Assembly: GCA_003996215.1 (NCBI GenBank)
Contig: QJPP01000273.1
Location: 868,001 to 932,000, forward strand
Source: Jaltomata sinuosa
Lineage: Eukaryota; Streptophyta; Magnoliopsida; Solanales; Solanaceae
Length of the DNA: 64,000 nt
Reading direction: 5' to 3'
Shown piece after piece: positions 1 through 10,798 of the stretch (positions within the stretch are counted from its first letter, which is position 1; every line of letters begins with the position of its first letter). The notes under the pieces are model-generated. The model worked only from the letters and a program-made list of their open reading frames with translations, had not been told where the DNA came from and did no database searches. Position numbers and translations under genes: made by a program.

Positions 1-178
1 GTATTTGAACTTATTGTACGTACGTACGTAGCTGGTAAAACGTCGTCGTATTTTCCAGGTTACTGATCTCATTACATGTAGTTATTTTTAGCTGACCTTA
101 TCGTGGTAACGTTCTTTTGAACATAGTCAGTGTATAGAAGTTAAAACTCTAAACGTCACGTACGTGTTACGAATACAG

Positions 179-3100
179 GAAATATTTATGATTTGGGAGG
201 ACAAGTTCTTGCTGCAAATAGTGCTCCAACAATATTTCACCTAGCAAGAGAAATCAGGGCTGAAGTTGAGGAAATGGACAACCATAAGTTTGCTCTCATT
301 GACTCAACTGGGAAATACAATGACATAGAAGTTGTACAAGATTATGTATCTGTTATTCCTCTCACCTTGAAGCTCCAGGTTAGTTATTCGTTACTCGTTC
401 CGTTTCATTTTATGTGTCTTAGTTTGACTGAGCACGCAGTTCAAGAAAGTAATGAAGACTTTTGAATCTTGTGGTCGTAAACTAAAGATGTGTGTAATGT
501 ACCATAATGCCTTTTGAATCTTGTGGTTTTAAACTATGTTGTTGTTGGAGTGTCGGGTCCTCCAAAATTGCACAAATTTACTTGGAGGATCTGACACGGG
601 TGCGACAATATCTTTTGGAGAGTCTGAGCAACATAGGTTTTAAACATGTGTCATGTGGAATGTTGGAATTAACGGGTAACTGAACGTAGAAATTGATATT
701 CTTTTTTTAAACAGACTAATTAAAAGGAAAGTAAGACACGTAAATTGAAATAGGGGGAGTAAGACTTACCAAAGGAAATGCGAAAACGTGTATAGTGGTC
801 CGGGACCTTGGAAGTATTTTGGTTAGGAATGAATGAAGCATTTTACGAAGAAGCAGTTAGATTGTCCCACATTAGTAGAGGGAATGGATTGTTGCGTCGT
901 TCTATGGTCTCGGACAATCGTCACTTATGAGCTTACTTTTGGGTCGAGCTAAGTGCAAAGTCCATTTTCTTATCATGGTATCACTGACTCATTCCTATTG
1001 TTGTGTTTCCCAATATTGCACCCCGTGTTATGTTATCTGCGCTCCAGTTGTCCATGTTTGGGGATGCGGAGGAGGGGATGTTTGATTGTCCCGCATTGGT
1101 TGAAAAAATGGATTGTTGTCTCCTTACATGATGTTGGACATGAATCCTCACTTCATGGCTAGCTATCGGGTCGAGTTAAACCCGAGATCATTTTTATCTC
1201 AGAAGCTTCAAATTGTTAGAAATCTTGATGGATATCCTCTGGTTTTTCAGGATGAGGCTAAGGCTTCTGGCAGAATTGGTGTACATGCTGTGAGTGAGGC
1301 AGCAGCCGACTTGTGTCCTGCATTTCTTAAGGACAATGGGTTGAAATCAGTTCCGAAAGCAGTGGCTTATGGATACACTGCTTCTGGATACGGGTTCGTG
1401 CAAGACATGCCATACGCATATCTCCAAGAGTTCATAAGAACATCGATGGCTGGGAAGATCCAACGATTTAAAGGAGGCTATACGAGCGTTTGGAAGAAGC
1501 TGAGCGAGCGATTACCTGTAACGTTGCTCTGCAACAACGAAGTGGTGTCACTTAAACGTGACTCATTCGGCGTTCACGTGGATGTTAAAGATGAGACTAA
1601 TGGTGAATCGAAAACTTTGGAGTTCGAAAAAATTGTTGTCTCTGGTTCTTTCCCCTTTACCAGTGGAAAGTTTTATAGGTCTCCAGCTTCACCAAATGCA
1701 TCAGGTCAGTGAGACTTCTATTTGAGCATTTTTTACTAGTAACTTGTATCTATGGCTACTGTCGTTTTATCGGTCTGTCTGTTCCCAATAATTAATTCTT
1801 GCTAACACGTCCTATAGGGATCATCGGATCAAATAGCAATAAGCCCGACTAGAATTTCTAAAAGTTCTTAAATGCATGTTTCAAAAATATATCAAGAATC
1901 TAATTTTTCTTGTTGGCTAACTAGTTTTATGGCCATTACTATCGCGTGCAGACTATCTTTAAACCGTTCTCCTAAGATATGTTGCTCAGACTCTGCAACA
2001 TGCCGCCAGGTGAATGTCAAGATCCTCCAAAAGTAGCGCGTTTTTGGAGAATCCAACATGTATGTAGCAATATTTTTGGAGAATCCGAGCAACATATCTC
2101 CTAAGTAGTCCAAATAATAGCCGAGTCACGAATAGTAAACTTTCCAATAATACTTAAAGTACTGACTTTATTACTTGTTACTGATCCCTTTGTGCAGTAA
2201 GCAAGAGTGGGAGAATCGACATGAATAGCCTCGAGGAGGAGTTGTTCAGTAAAGTACAAACTATTGACTATTACACCACAGTTTTGAAGATAACTGGATT
2301 TGATCATATACCGATGGGTTTTTACTACTTCGGGGAGTTCATGGATGATCCAGCAGCCATCGGAAATCCAGTAGCAATGCAGAGATTTTACAATGACTCA
2401 AATGTCTTCTTGTTCTGGTCTTATGGTAACTCGGTCGACATAGTAGGATCACAGGTCACTGATCTCCTTATGAAAGCTGTTGAAAGTATGGGAAGCTTTG
2501 TTGAAAAAGTTGTTTTGCAACGAAAGTTCAAGTATTTCCCTCATGTTAACAGCCAAGGTATGCCTGAAAAGACTATGCGGAATTTTCGTTTGAGTTTAAG
2601 TTCTATGCACTGATGGCATAAGAAATATTCACACAATCAGGTCACTTATAAATAGTCTCTATGGTAAACATTAATTTAACACAGGTTAAATCTTTTCAGT
2701 TTAAGATTCAAACTATAATCGGTTTATTGATTGTGTGTTTCGAAATGACAGATATGAAGGAAGGCTTTTATGAGAAAGTGGAAAATCAACTACAGGGTCA
2801 ACTGAACACGTATTATGTTGGCGGGTTGATGGCATTCGAGTTGACAGAGAGGAATGCATCTTACGCCATGGCTCTAATGCGCAAGCATTTTGCTAGTAAT
2901 AGTCCTATACCAGCCTTCCCATACGTTAAGGTAGGCTACTTTAGATAATTTCAGTCACTAAGCAATCAAAATTTGATACTTAAATTCTAGAAGGGTATAA
3001 ATATACATTGCTCTTTCGATGTTGTGGATTCCAATTCCGTGTTATAGTTGCTCGATTTCATAATTTAATACCCGATATAAGTCAATCTCGTGTCCACATG

Positions 3101-6100
3101 GTCTAATGCTGAAACAAAATTCAAATTTAGGTTCCATTTCTAGGGACATACTGGACTAAAAGTGTCCTGAATCACGACCTCACTTAACTGAGTCCCCGAG
3201 CCTATGTTGTGGGGTCTGTACACGGAGATATTCATCAATTGATGTTATTTGCTTGCACTAAATGTTGTATTTGCATTGTTGAGTTTAGTCGATACTCTTA
3301 TCATGAGTTTGGTCTAGCCGATCTTTTTGTTAGTGACTATGTTAAGGTGTTTAACTAACTGTTAACTTACATGATTTTTTTTGCTTTTGCAGAGGTTACT
3401 GCCACTGAAATCAGATTTTATCCTTGCTTCTAGGCAACTAGATGAATCTTCCGGGATCAGCTTTCCGCATTTGTGTTCCCTCGATGGCTACTTGAGATAC
3501 TGGGGAAATCATCATTTGACTTGGGACAAGACCGTGTATACATGGATCAATGAGAAAGGAGATGTGACAGATCGGAGGACGTATAGAACACTTCAATCAA
3601 ATGCTTCAACTATAGCTCAGAAGCTGTTAACATGCCAGAAACCAACCATCATGCCTGGCGATAGAGTTCTCTTAATCTACGTTCCAGGACTTGACTTTGT
3701 CGATGCCTTTTTTGGGTGCCTGAGAGCAGAAGTCATACCGGTACCTGCCATACCTCCTGATCCAACACAGGGAGGTGGACAAGCACTTCTGCATATTGCA
3801 AACATTGCTAAAACATGTGATGCTGTAGCAATATTGTCAACGTCTAAATACCATTTTACGGTTCAAGCCATTTCTGCAAAGAACACGGTATTTGGTAGAG
3901 GCAATGGGAGATCATTCGATGGTTGGCCGGAGCTGCCTTGGTTATACACCGACTTATGGATCAAGAGAAGCAAAATTTTCAAGAACAGTAATGAAGTAGC
4001 TCAAGAAGACCACGAACCTTTGCAAGACGATTTGTGTTTTCTCCAGTTTACTTCTGGTTCAACTAGTGATCCTAAAGGAGTTATGATCACTCATAGAGGA
4101 ATCATTCATAACGTGAAGCTGATGAAGAAGAGGTACCGGGCCACAACAAGGACGATACTAGTGAGCTGGCTGCCACAGTATCATGACATGGGACTTATCG
4201 GAGGACTTTTCACTTGCCTAGTAAGTGGAGGTTCCGCAATACTCTTCTCTCCGATAACATTCATCAAGAACCCCCTCTTATGGCTGCAGACGATGAGCAA
4301 ATACCGTGCTACTCATAGTGCTGGCCCGAACTTTGCATTTGAACTCCTCATACGGAGACTAAAGTCTAACAAGGTGCAGAATCTAGATCTCTCCTCCGTG
4401 ACTTTCCTCATGGTTGCTGCTGAACCAGTAAGGGAAACAACTCTCAAAAGGTTCATCGAGGTGACTGAACCTTTCGGACTCTCCCAAGAAGTAATGGCAC
4501 CAGGATATGGCCTTGCAGAAAATTGTGTGTATGTGAACAGTGCATATGGAGAAGGCTTGCCAATTTTGGTTGATTGGCAGGGAAAAGTCTGCTGTGGCTA
4601 TGCTAATGTACACACTGCAGACGTCGAAATCAAAATTGTCGAGCCTGACACTGGTAAAGAGCATGATGATTCCTACAAAGAAGGGGAGATATGGATTAGC
4701 AGCTTGAGTGCAGGAGCTGGATACTGGGGAATGGAGGAGTTGAGCATGAAAACATTTACGAGTGAGCTTCTTACTGAACCGGGGAAAAAGTACATAAGAA
4801 CCGGAGATTTAGGCAGAATCATTGATGGAAAACTGTTCATTACAGGGAGGATAAAGGATCTCATAATAGTTGCTGGAAGAAACATATATTCCACAGATGT
4901 TGAGAAAACAATCGAAAAAACATCTGACCTTCTACGGCCTGGCTGCTGCGCGGTGGTTGGTATTCCTGAGGAGGTACTAATGTCAAAAGGGATATCAGTT
5001 CCTAAAGTTTCTGATCAACTTGGATTGGTTGTAGTCGCTGAAGTTGGAGAAGATAAGCCACTTCCTTATGAAGTAATTGAACGTATCCGTACTCGTGTTG
5101 CAGAAGAACATGGTATATCTATTGCTTCCATTGTGGCTATCAAACCAAGGTCTATTAGTAAGACCACATCAGGGAAAATCAGAAGATTTGAAGTAGCCAA
5201 GAGATTTACTGATGGAACATTGAGCGTGGTGGAAGATGCGATTAACGGAGAAAAATCATCACGGGAGTCTAAATATGATTCAATACCAAAAGTCACAAGA
5301 AACTTAGCTCCCGGAAATGACAAAATTAGCAAGGGAAAGATCATTGAATTTCTGAAGGAGCTGCTGTATGAGATGACAGGAGTTCCCAAGTCTAAAATCT
5401 CCATCACTGAGAGTCTGGTGTCTTACGGTGTTGACTCAATTGGCGTTGTTCGAGCAGCTCAGAAAATTTCAACCTTTCTCGGAGTTCCAGTTGGAGCGAT
5501 AGACATCTTTTCAGCAACCTGCATTGAAGACTTAGCAGACTTTGCTGAAGATCTTTTGAGAAAATCCCGTCCCGAGTTGGTGACAACTACCTCCAATTCT
5601 TGTGAAAGCAAGATGAGCTCAACCATGAGTACCAATCTCATTTCTTATTCTTATAAGCTAGTTATCTGGTTTTTCCAACTTTTAGCTCTTGCTTATGTTT
5701 CTTTCATGCTGATATTTCCTGCATTCATATCGGTTTCCGCTTTCACATTTTTTATCTCTGAAAGCCAAATGCTGATACAAGCAACCCCTTGGTTTGGTTA
5801 CATTATTTCCTTAGTATGTGCTCCTCTTTCTTGGATATTATGCATCGTCTCGACCAACATATGCATATCTTTTCTTGGAAAGTCATTTCTACAACCAAAC
5901 TACATGTTGAATCCTGAGGTGTCCATCTGGTCCATTGATTTTGTCAAGTGGTGGGCACTTTATAAGGCTCAAGAAGTGTCTTCAAAAGTCTTAGCAGTTC
6001 ATTTGAGAGGAACGGTGTTCATCAACTATTGGTTCGAGATGCTCGGGGCAAATATAGCATCATCTGCTATTCTTGATACTGTAGACATCACGGATCCATC

Positions 6101-9100
6101 GTTAGTTTCTATTGGAGAGGAAGCTGTGATCAATGAAGGAGTATTGCTTCAGAGTCATGAAGTGAAAAATGGTGTCTTGAGCTTCAACCCGATTAGAATA
6201 GGCCAAAAATCGTCGATTGGTCCTTATGCTGTTGTTCAAAGAGGAAGCACAGTGGAAGATGGTGCTCATGTGCTTGCTCTCAACACCAGCAAGACTGCAG
6301 TTAAAAGTGCTAAGTCTACAAGCACCCAAAAGGTCAGTAGAAAAAAAAAAAACTTTCACCAACTATTTTGCTCGGACTCTTCAAAAATATTACCAGATGT
6401 GTGTCGGATCCTCCAAAAGCTATGCATTTTTTGAGGATCCGACACGGATGCAGCAACATTTTTAGAGGGTCCGAGGAACATAGTTCATCAATATCACTAG
6501 TCTTGAAAAGCTTAAGACTAACACATTTCCTGTTTTTATCATGATTACAGGACAAATCGACACAAAAGATCACGATGGGGAGTCATGGAAAACATGAACA
6601 TATCAGTCAACTATTCTCCATCTACATGGTTGGCTTTCTCAGCAGCTTATCGGCAGCTGTTGCTTACTTCATCTACCTTTCGCTATGGCAAATCCCGCCT
6701 TCACTAAAACATTTCGGGTTTTTTTGCCTAGCGGGAGCCTTTCATTGGTTTCCATACATGATTGTCACATATGCAACATTATTTGACAATGCTCCTTCAG
6801 GTTCATTCACTTTTGCTACCACCATTGCCATTGCTTACATATCTCATGGTCTTATCCTCAGCTTCTTCACTTGTTGGTTAAACCATGTTGTCCGTCAAAA
6901 AGGAGAAATGGACATGACGAGGACTTGTCTTCTTCATCGTGTCAACGTTGCATGTCATGTAAGATTCACAAAATTCCTTTCTGGAACAGAGTTGTTCTGT
7001 ATTTATTTACGTCAACTAGGCGCAAAAATTGGCCAACACTGTTCCATCAGAGCCATTAACCCCATTTCAGAACCATCCCTGATCTCAATAGGCAATGGTG
7101 TGCATTTAGGGGACTTCAGTAGAATCGTTCCCGGAATATATACCTCTAGTGACTATGTGTCTAGTAAAATTGAGATTAAAGATAACTCGGTTATCGGTAG
7201 TCAAGGTCTAGTCCTCCCAGGTGCTGTCATTGAGAAGGATGTTATTCTTGGTGCAATCTCAGTTGCTCCCATGAACTCAGTCCTTCAGCATGGTGGTGTT
7301 TTTGTTGGCTCCAAAAATCCAGTTATGGTCAAAAGCAAGTCTTATTCGTTGGATGAACGAATCGAGGAGATGGACGTGAAATATAAAAAGGTGCTTGGAA
7401 ATCTAGCTGCAAATTTTGCTGCCTCAACTCTTAAAGTGAAATCGAGATTCTTCCATCGAATTGGTGCTGCAGGAAAAGGATGCTTAAACCTCTACAATGA
7501 CATCCCAGGTTTTCCAGATCACAAGATTTTCAGTCCTGGCACGACTTACCGAGTTATTATGAGACACAGTAATTGTTTGAGTTCTGATGATGATGCAAGA
7601 CTTGATCCGCGTGGTGCAGCAATAAGGATCCTATCAAATGAAACTGATGAGAACAGTTCAATTCTTGATCTGACACTAAAGACTGGTAAGGCATTTCATA
7701 CTCGGTCGATAGGTGACTTTGCAACATGGCTTGTTTGTGGAGCAGCAGCACGGGAAGAACACGTGAAGCATGCTCCACATATCCGGGATGCAATGTGGGG
7801 ATCTCTTCGACGGGCAGACTCCTACACCGAGCTGCATTACTATTCTAACATTTGCAGGCTTTTCAGATTCAGAGATGATCAAGAGATGTATGTCAAATTC
7901 AAGTTAAGGCCTTTTGACAACAACATTGGTGAGGACTCCGGTGAGGTTAAGCCTAGAGGCGTACTTCCACCAGAGACCGGTGCAATTCCAAGAGATGAGA
8001 ATGACAACCGTCCATTACGCTTCCTTGATGAAGATTTCCAACATCGTCTGCATACTCCCGGGAAGGTACAATCAGATAATATTTCAAATATTTTTGAAAC
8101 AATGAATTTTACTAAATACATTCAAGTCTTTCGGATTTTCAAGGTGGTTCGTGAATCCTGAAAATGAATTTGAGAAACTTATTTTAGATTGTTCTTGGTT
8201 CTAACAGGTCCGTTATGTTCTACAACTGCAAATCCGACCAATACCGGAGGATGAAGTCACTCGGGAGGCTGCACTTGATTGCACCAAGCCATGGGATGAG
8301 ATTGAATTTCCTTATATCGAGATAGGAGACATAACTATTGATGCAACGCTTACCAAAGAAGAATCAGAAGAGCTAGAGTTCAATCCATTTCTCAAATGTC
8401 ATGAAGTGGATGTCATTCGAGCCACATCATGCAATCAGAGTGCGTCCATGGACCATGGACGTTCAGTCGTTTATGACATATGCCAGCACCTGAGAAACAG
8501 AAAGCCTCTCCCAGAAGCTTGGAGAATCTTCTTGGATCAATCTGATGTGAAAATGGACTTCACCGGCTGTCCCTTTGCAACGACATTTGAGAAAAACGAT
8601 ACAACCAAAGTCGTCACACTAGCAAGATCTTGGTACGTGACAATGTGGCTAATCTCCATTCAACCGTTCTTGCAAACATTTCTTCCACATTTCCTCATGG
8701 GATTCGCGATCTTTGCTCCATTGAAGTGTCTTTTCTACACATCGGATAGCATGAAAGTCCAAAAGCATTGGCTGCTACCTTTCTTTTGGATTTTCACAGG
8801 ACTTTTAGGCGGAATTCTATGTGCTGTGGCAAAATGGATTCTTGTAGGAATCAAGAAAGACGGCGAAAGTGAGCTAATTTGGAGTAAAGGGATCTTCAAC
8901 GATACGATTTGGCAGGCAATAAAGACACTGGTAGGAGACTATTTCATGGAAATGACAAGTGGATCGTTCTTATTCGGAATTTGGATGAAGCTTATGGGAT
9001 CAGAAGTTGCTTGGAACGAAGGCACGTATATCGACAGCATGGGGGCGGTTTTGAATCCTGAAATGGTGAGAGTTGACAAGTATGGATCGATCGGGAGAGA

Positions 9101-9281
9101 AGCATTGCTATTTGGACATATATATGAAGGTGAAGGAGGCAAAGTGAAGTATGGCAAAATCAAGATTGGAGAAAGTGGTTATGTGGGAAGCAGAGCTGTG
9201 GCAATGCCAGGGGTAACTATTGACAATAAAGGTACTCTTGGAGATCTCTCACTTGCCATGAAGGGAGAGCTCGTAAAATAG
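179..9281 (+). CDS. FAD-oxidase / fatty acyl-AMP ligase / ACP / catalase-like megaenzyme (5' partial)
   Basis: Exons read as 179-378, 1251-1704, 2198-2557, 2752-2930, 3393-6332, 6551-8065 and 8208-9281; every junction is GT-AG and keeps frame, giving 2239 residues here. The first exon(s) lie outside the window. Residue numbers count from the window edge. Residues 1-397 resemble flavin amine oxidoreductases (LGGQVLAANSAPT). About 410-1010 is an acyl-adenylating domain of the FAAL type: FTSGSTSDPKGV near 616, WLPQYHDMGLIGG, PGYGLAEN, GRIKDLIIVAGRNIY and SKTTSGKIRR. An acyl carrier domain follows, with phosphopantetheine serine 1079 in GVDSIG (codon 5436-5438). Hydrophobic segments and hexapeptide-repeat stretches come next, as in the C-terminal domain of some NRPS-like proteins. 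About 1670-1990 is catalase-like: RFFH (His 1679), DPRGAAIRI, YVKFKLRP and RSVVY (Tyr 1971). A last membrane/hexapeptide module ends at the TAG. Expected role: activation, carrier loading and redox processing of a fatty acid, probably at a membrane. The product is unknown. Confidence 0.85.
540..645. repeat. Fold-back element, copy 1 of a dispersed family
   Basis: This lies in the first visible intron of the megaenzyme gene. The unit has the family layout: a GGATCCTCCAAA-like centre, its reverse complement in GGAGGATCTGACAC, and an end reading GAGTCTGAGCAACATAG. The better-preserved copies begin TATGTTGCTCGGACTCT and end with its inverse, so the unit can fold on itself. No coding capacity. Confidence 0.6.
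1972..2102. repeat. Fold-back element of the GCTCGGACTCT family
   Basis: Starts near TATGTTGCTCAGACTCT and ends GAATCCGAGCAACATAT, so the termini are inverted repeats of each other. It lies in the intron before the 2198 exon of the megaenzyme gene, about 95 bp from the splice acceptor. Confidence 0.65.
6359..6484. repeat. Fold-back element of the GCTCGGACTCT family filling a short intron
   Basis: This is the best-preserved copy in the megaenzyme gene. It begins TTTTGCTCGGACTCT, has the inverted centre GGATCCTCCAAAAG / GAGGATCCGACACG, and ends GGTCCGAGGAACATAG. It makes up more than half of the 218-bp intron 6333-6550. Confidence 0.7.
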
Positions 9282-9307
9282 GCGAAAATATGATCAAGAT
9301 CACGACA

Positions 9308-9420
9308 GTGTTTGGTATGACGGAAGTCATTTTTCCCCTTCTGACGGAAAATGGACACCAGAAAATGATTTCCTCACGGAAAACATTTTCCAGAAAAATG
9401 ACTTCTGTCGTACCAAACAC
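9308..9420. repeat. Fold-back MITE in the 3' UTR of the megaenzyme gene
   Basis: Terminal inverted repeats of 27 bp (9308-9334 and 9394-9420) match at 25 positions; the left arm starts GTGTTTGGTATGACGG. The element starts 27 bp after the stop codon, so any normal transcript would carry a strong stem-loop in its 3' UTR. No target duplication could be assigned. Confidence 0.75.
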
Positions 9421-10087
9421 ATGTTTAGTTCTCACTTCAAGATCTTTTAGCCTTTGTATTATACTATATTAGGAAATAGTTAAATAGAAACAGTGTACCA
9501 CATTCTGTAGGTTCCTAATTTTGAAAGAAATCTTGTTTTGATCTATGTTGAGCGGACTCTTAAAAGTCCATGCCGCATTCGTGTCGACACGACATGGGTG
9601 TGCGTGTGCGTGTTTGGAATCCATACCAGATTTGGTCAACTTGCTTTGAATTTTTCAAAAAAGAACATCAACTTATAAACCAAGAAGGTATTAATTTTTT
9701 TTCCAATTCCAACCTTACTAATCCAAGAAAGCATATAAAGGGTAATTTACTCAAATACCCTTTTATGATTAATGCTATTAAATAATTTATTGTAACAAGT
9801 GGGTCAAACAGTATTTTTTAGGGAATAGACAAGAAAAGGATCACTTTCAAAATTCTAGAAATTTTATTTATTCTTGTTATAGACTCTTTTTTCTTGGTAC
9901 ACTTTTATTCTTGTTATAGACAGAGTCACAGAGAAAAGTCAAGAGTTATATTGAGTTTTCCAACTCATTTGGTTAAAAATATGTTGGATGTTCCCTCAAT
10001 ACAACAGAGATAGGACCACAAAGTTGATTGTCTAGTTTTATCAATCTTTTTAGACTGTGGAATTGACCTAGTCAATAGTCTAACTAA

Positions 10088-10610
10088 TATCTGCTAGAGG
10101 TAGGTCGAAGAAGTATTGGCGAGAGGTGATTAGACCATACATGACACAGTTTCAACTTACTGAGGATATGACCGTAGATTGGAGGTTGTGTAGTACGCGA
10201 ATTAGGGTAGAATATTATATAGAAGGTAGTAGAGCATTGTCTCGTTTAATCTTCAATACTAGTAGTCTTAGGCCCTTCCCTGGACCCCACGCATAACAGG
10301 AGCTTTAGTGCACCGGGTTGCCCTTTACTAGTAGTCTTAGCATTACCAATAGTTTTTAGTCCTTCGATTTCTATTACCTATTCGTTGTTTATTGTATTTC
10401 GATTTTCACATTATGTATTGTATATGTGTTGTAGTTACTGTGCAGATTGATTTGCCATGCTTTCTATAGTATTTGTCATGGCTTCTTCACTTCCGTTATT
10501 TCTTTTTCCGTTTTTCCTTCAGCCGAGGGACGTCTATCGAAAACAACCTCTCTACCTCCAAGGTAGGCGTAAGATCTACGTACACTCTACCCTTTTTGTA
10601 ACATCATTCC
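10088..10610 (+). mobile_element. 5'-truncated LINE (RTE-like), 3' end
   Basis: From about 10094 one frame reads KKYWREVIRPYM and QLTEDMT, the extreme C-terminus of a plant LINE reverse-transcriptase polyprotein. A T-rich tail follows, then the block GAGGGACGTCTATCG / CTCTCTACCTCCAAGG / GTACACTCTACCC that marks Solanaceae LINE and TS-type SINE 3' ends. It is interrupted by a short SINE at 10271-10326. The element ends about 190 bp upstream of the receptor-kinase start codon. Confidence 0.7.
10271..10326 (+). mobile_element. 56-bp 5'-truncated SINE with perfect 13-bp target duplication
   Basis: The insert carries the SINE 3' block GGCCCTTCCCTGGACCCC and ends CACCGGGTTGCCCTTT. It is flanked by ACTAGTAGTCTTA at 10258-10270 and again at 10327-10339. 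It is nested inside the LINE tail. Confidence 0.8.
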
Positions 10611-10798
10611 ACTAGAAAGGCTAGCCAATTGTCATTTCATCTTTCTATAACTCTCTAACAGACAAAAATATCAGTTGACTCTGAAGTCTTCTCAGTTAAC
10701 CCAAAACTCACACTACAAACTAAGAAACACCAATTAGTTTGTTCTACATATAGTGATGTTCTTGATTTGTTCAATAACAAATCATATTTCCACTTGCA

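Larger units (their letters stand above)
9282..10798. other. Spacer between megaenzyme and receptor-kinase genes
   Basis: Holds the fold-back element at 9308-9420, the LINE 3' end at 10088-10610 with its nested SINE, and AT-rich sequence with no convincing coding exon. The 5' UTR and promoter of the receptor kinase should lie in 10611-10798. No strong TATA motif was seen there. Confidence 0.6.

Noticed and set aside
3381..6465. Starts just inside introns (3381, 6217) and minus-strand frames over the ligase exon
   Set aside because: They ignore splice borders or lie opposite strongly conserved coding sequence; no domain similarity.
179..9281. Splitting the megaenzyme into separate oxidase, ligase and C-terminal genes
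   Set aside because: All introns are short with good splice sites, phases agree throughout, and no start, stop or promoter signal separates the parts.
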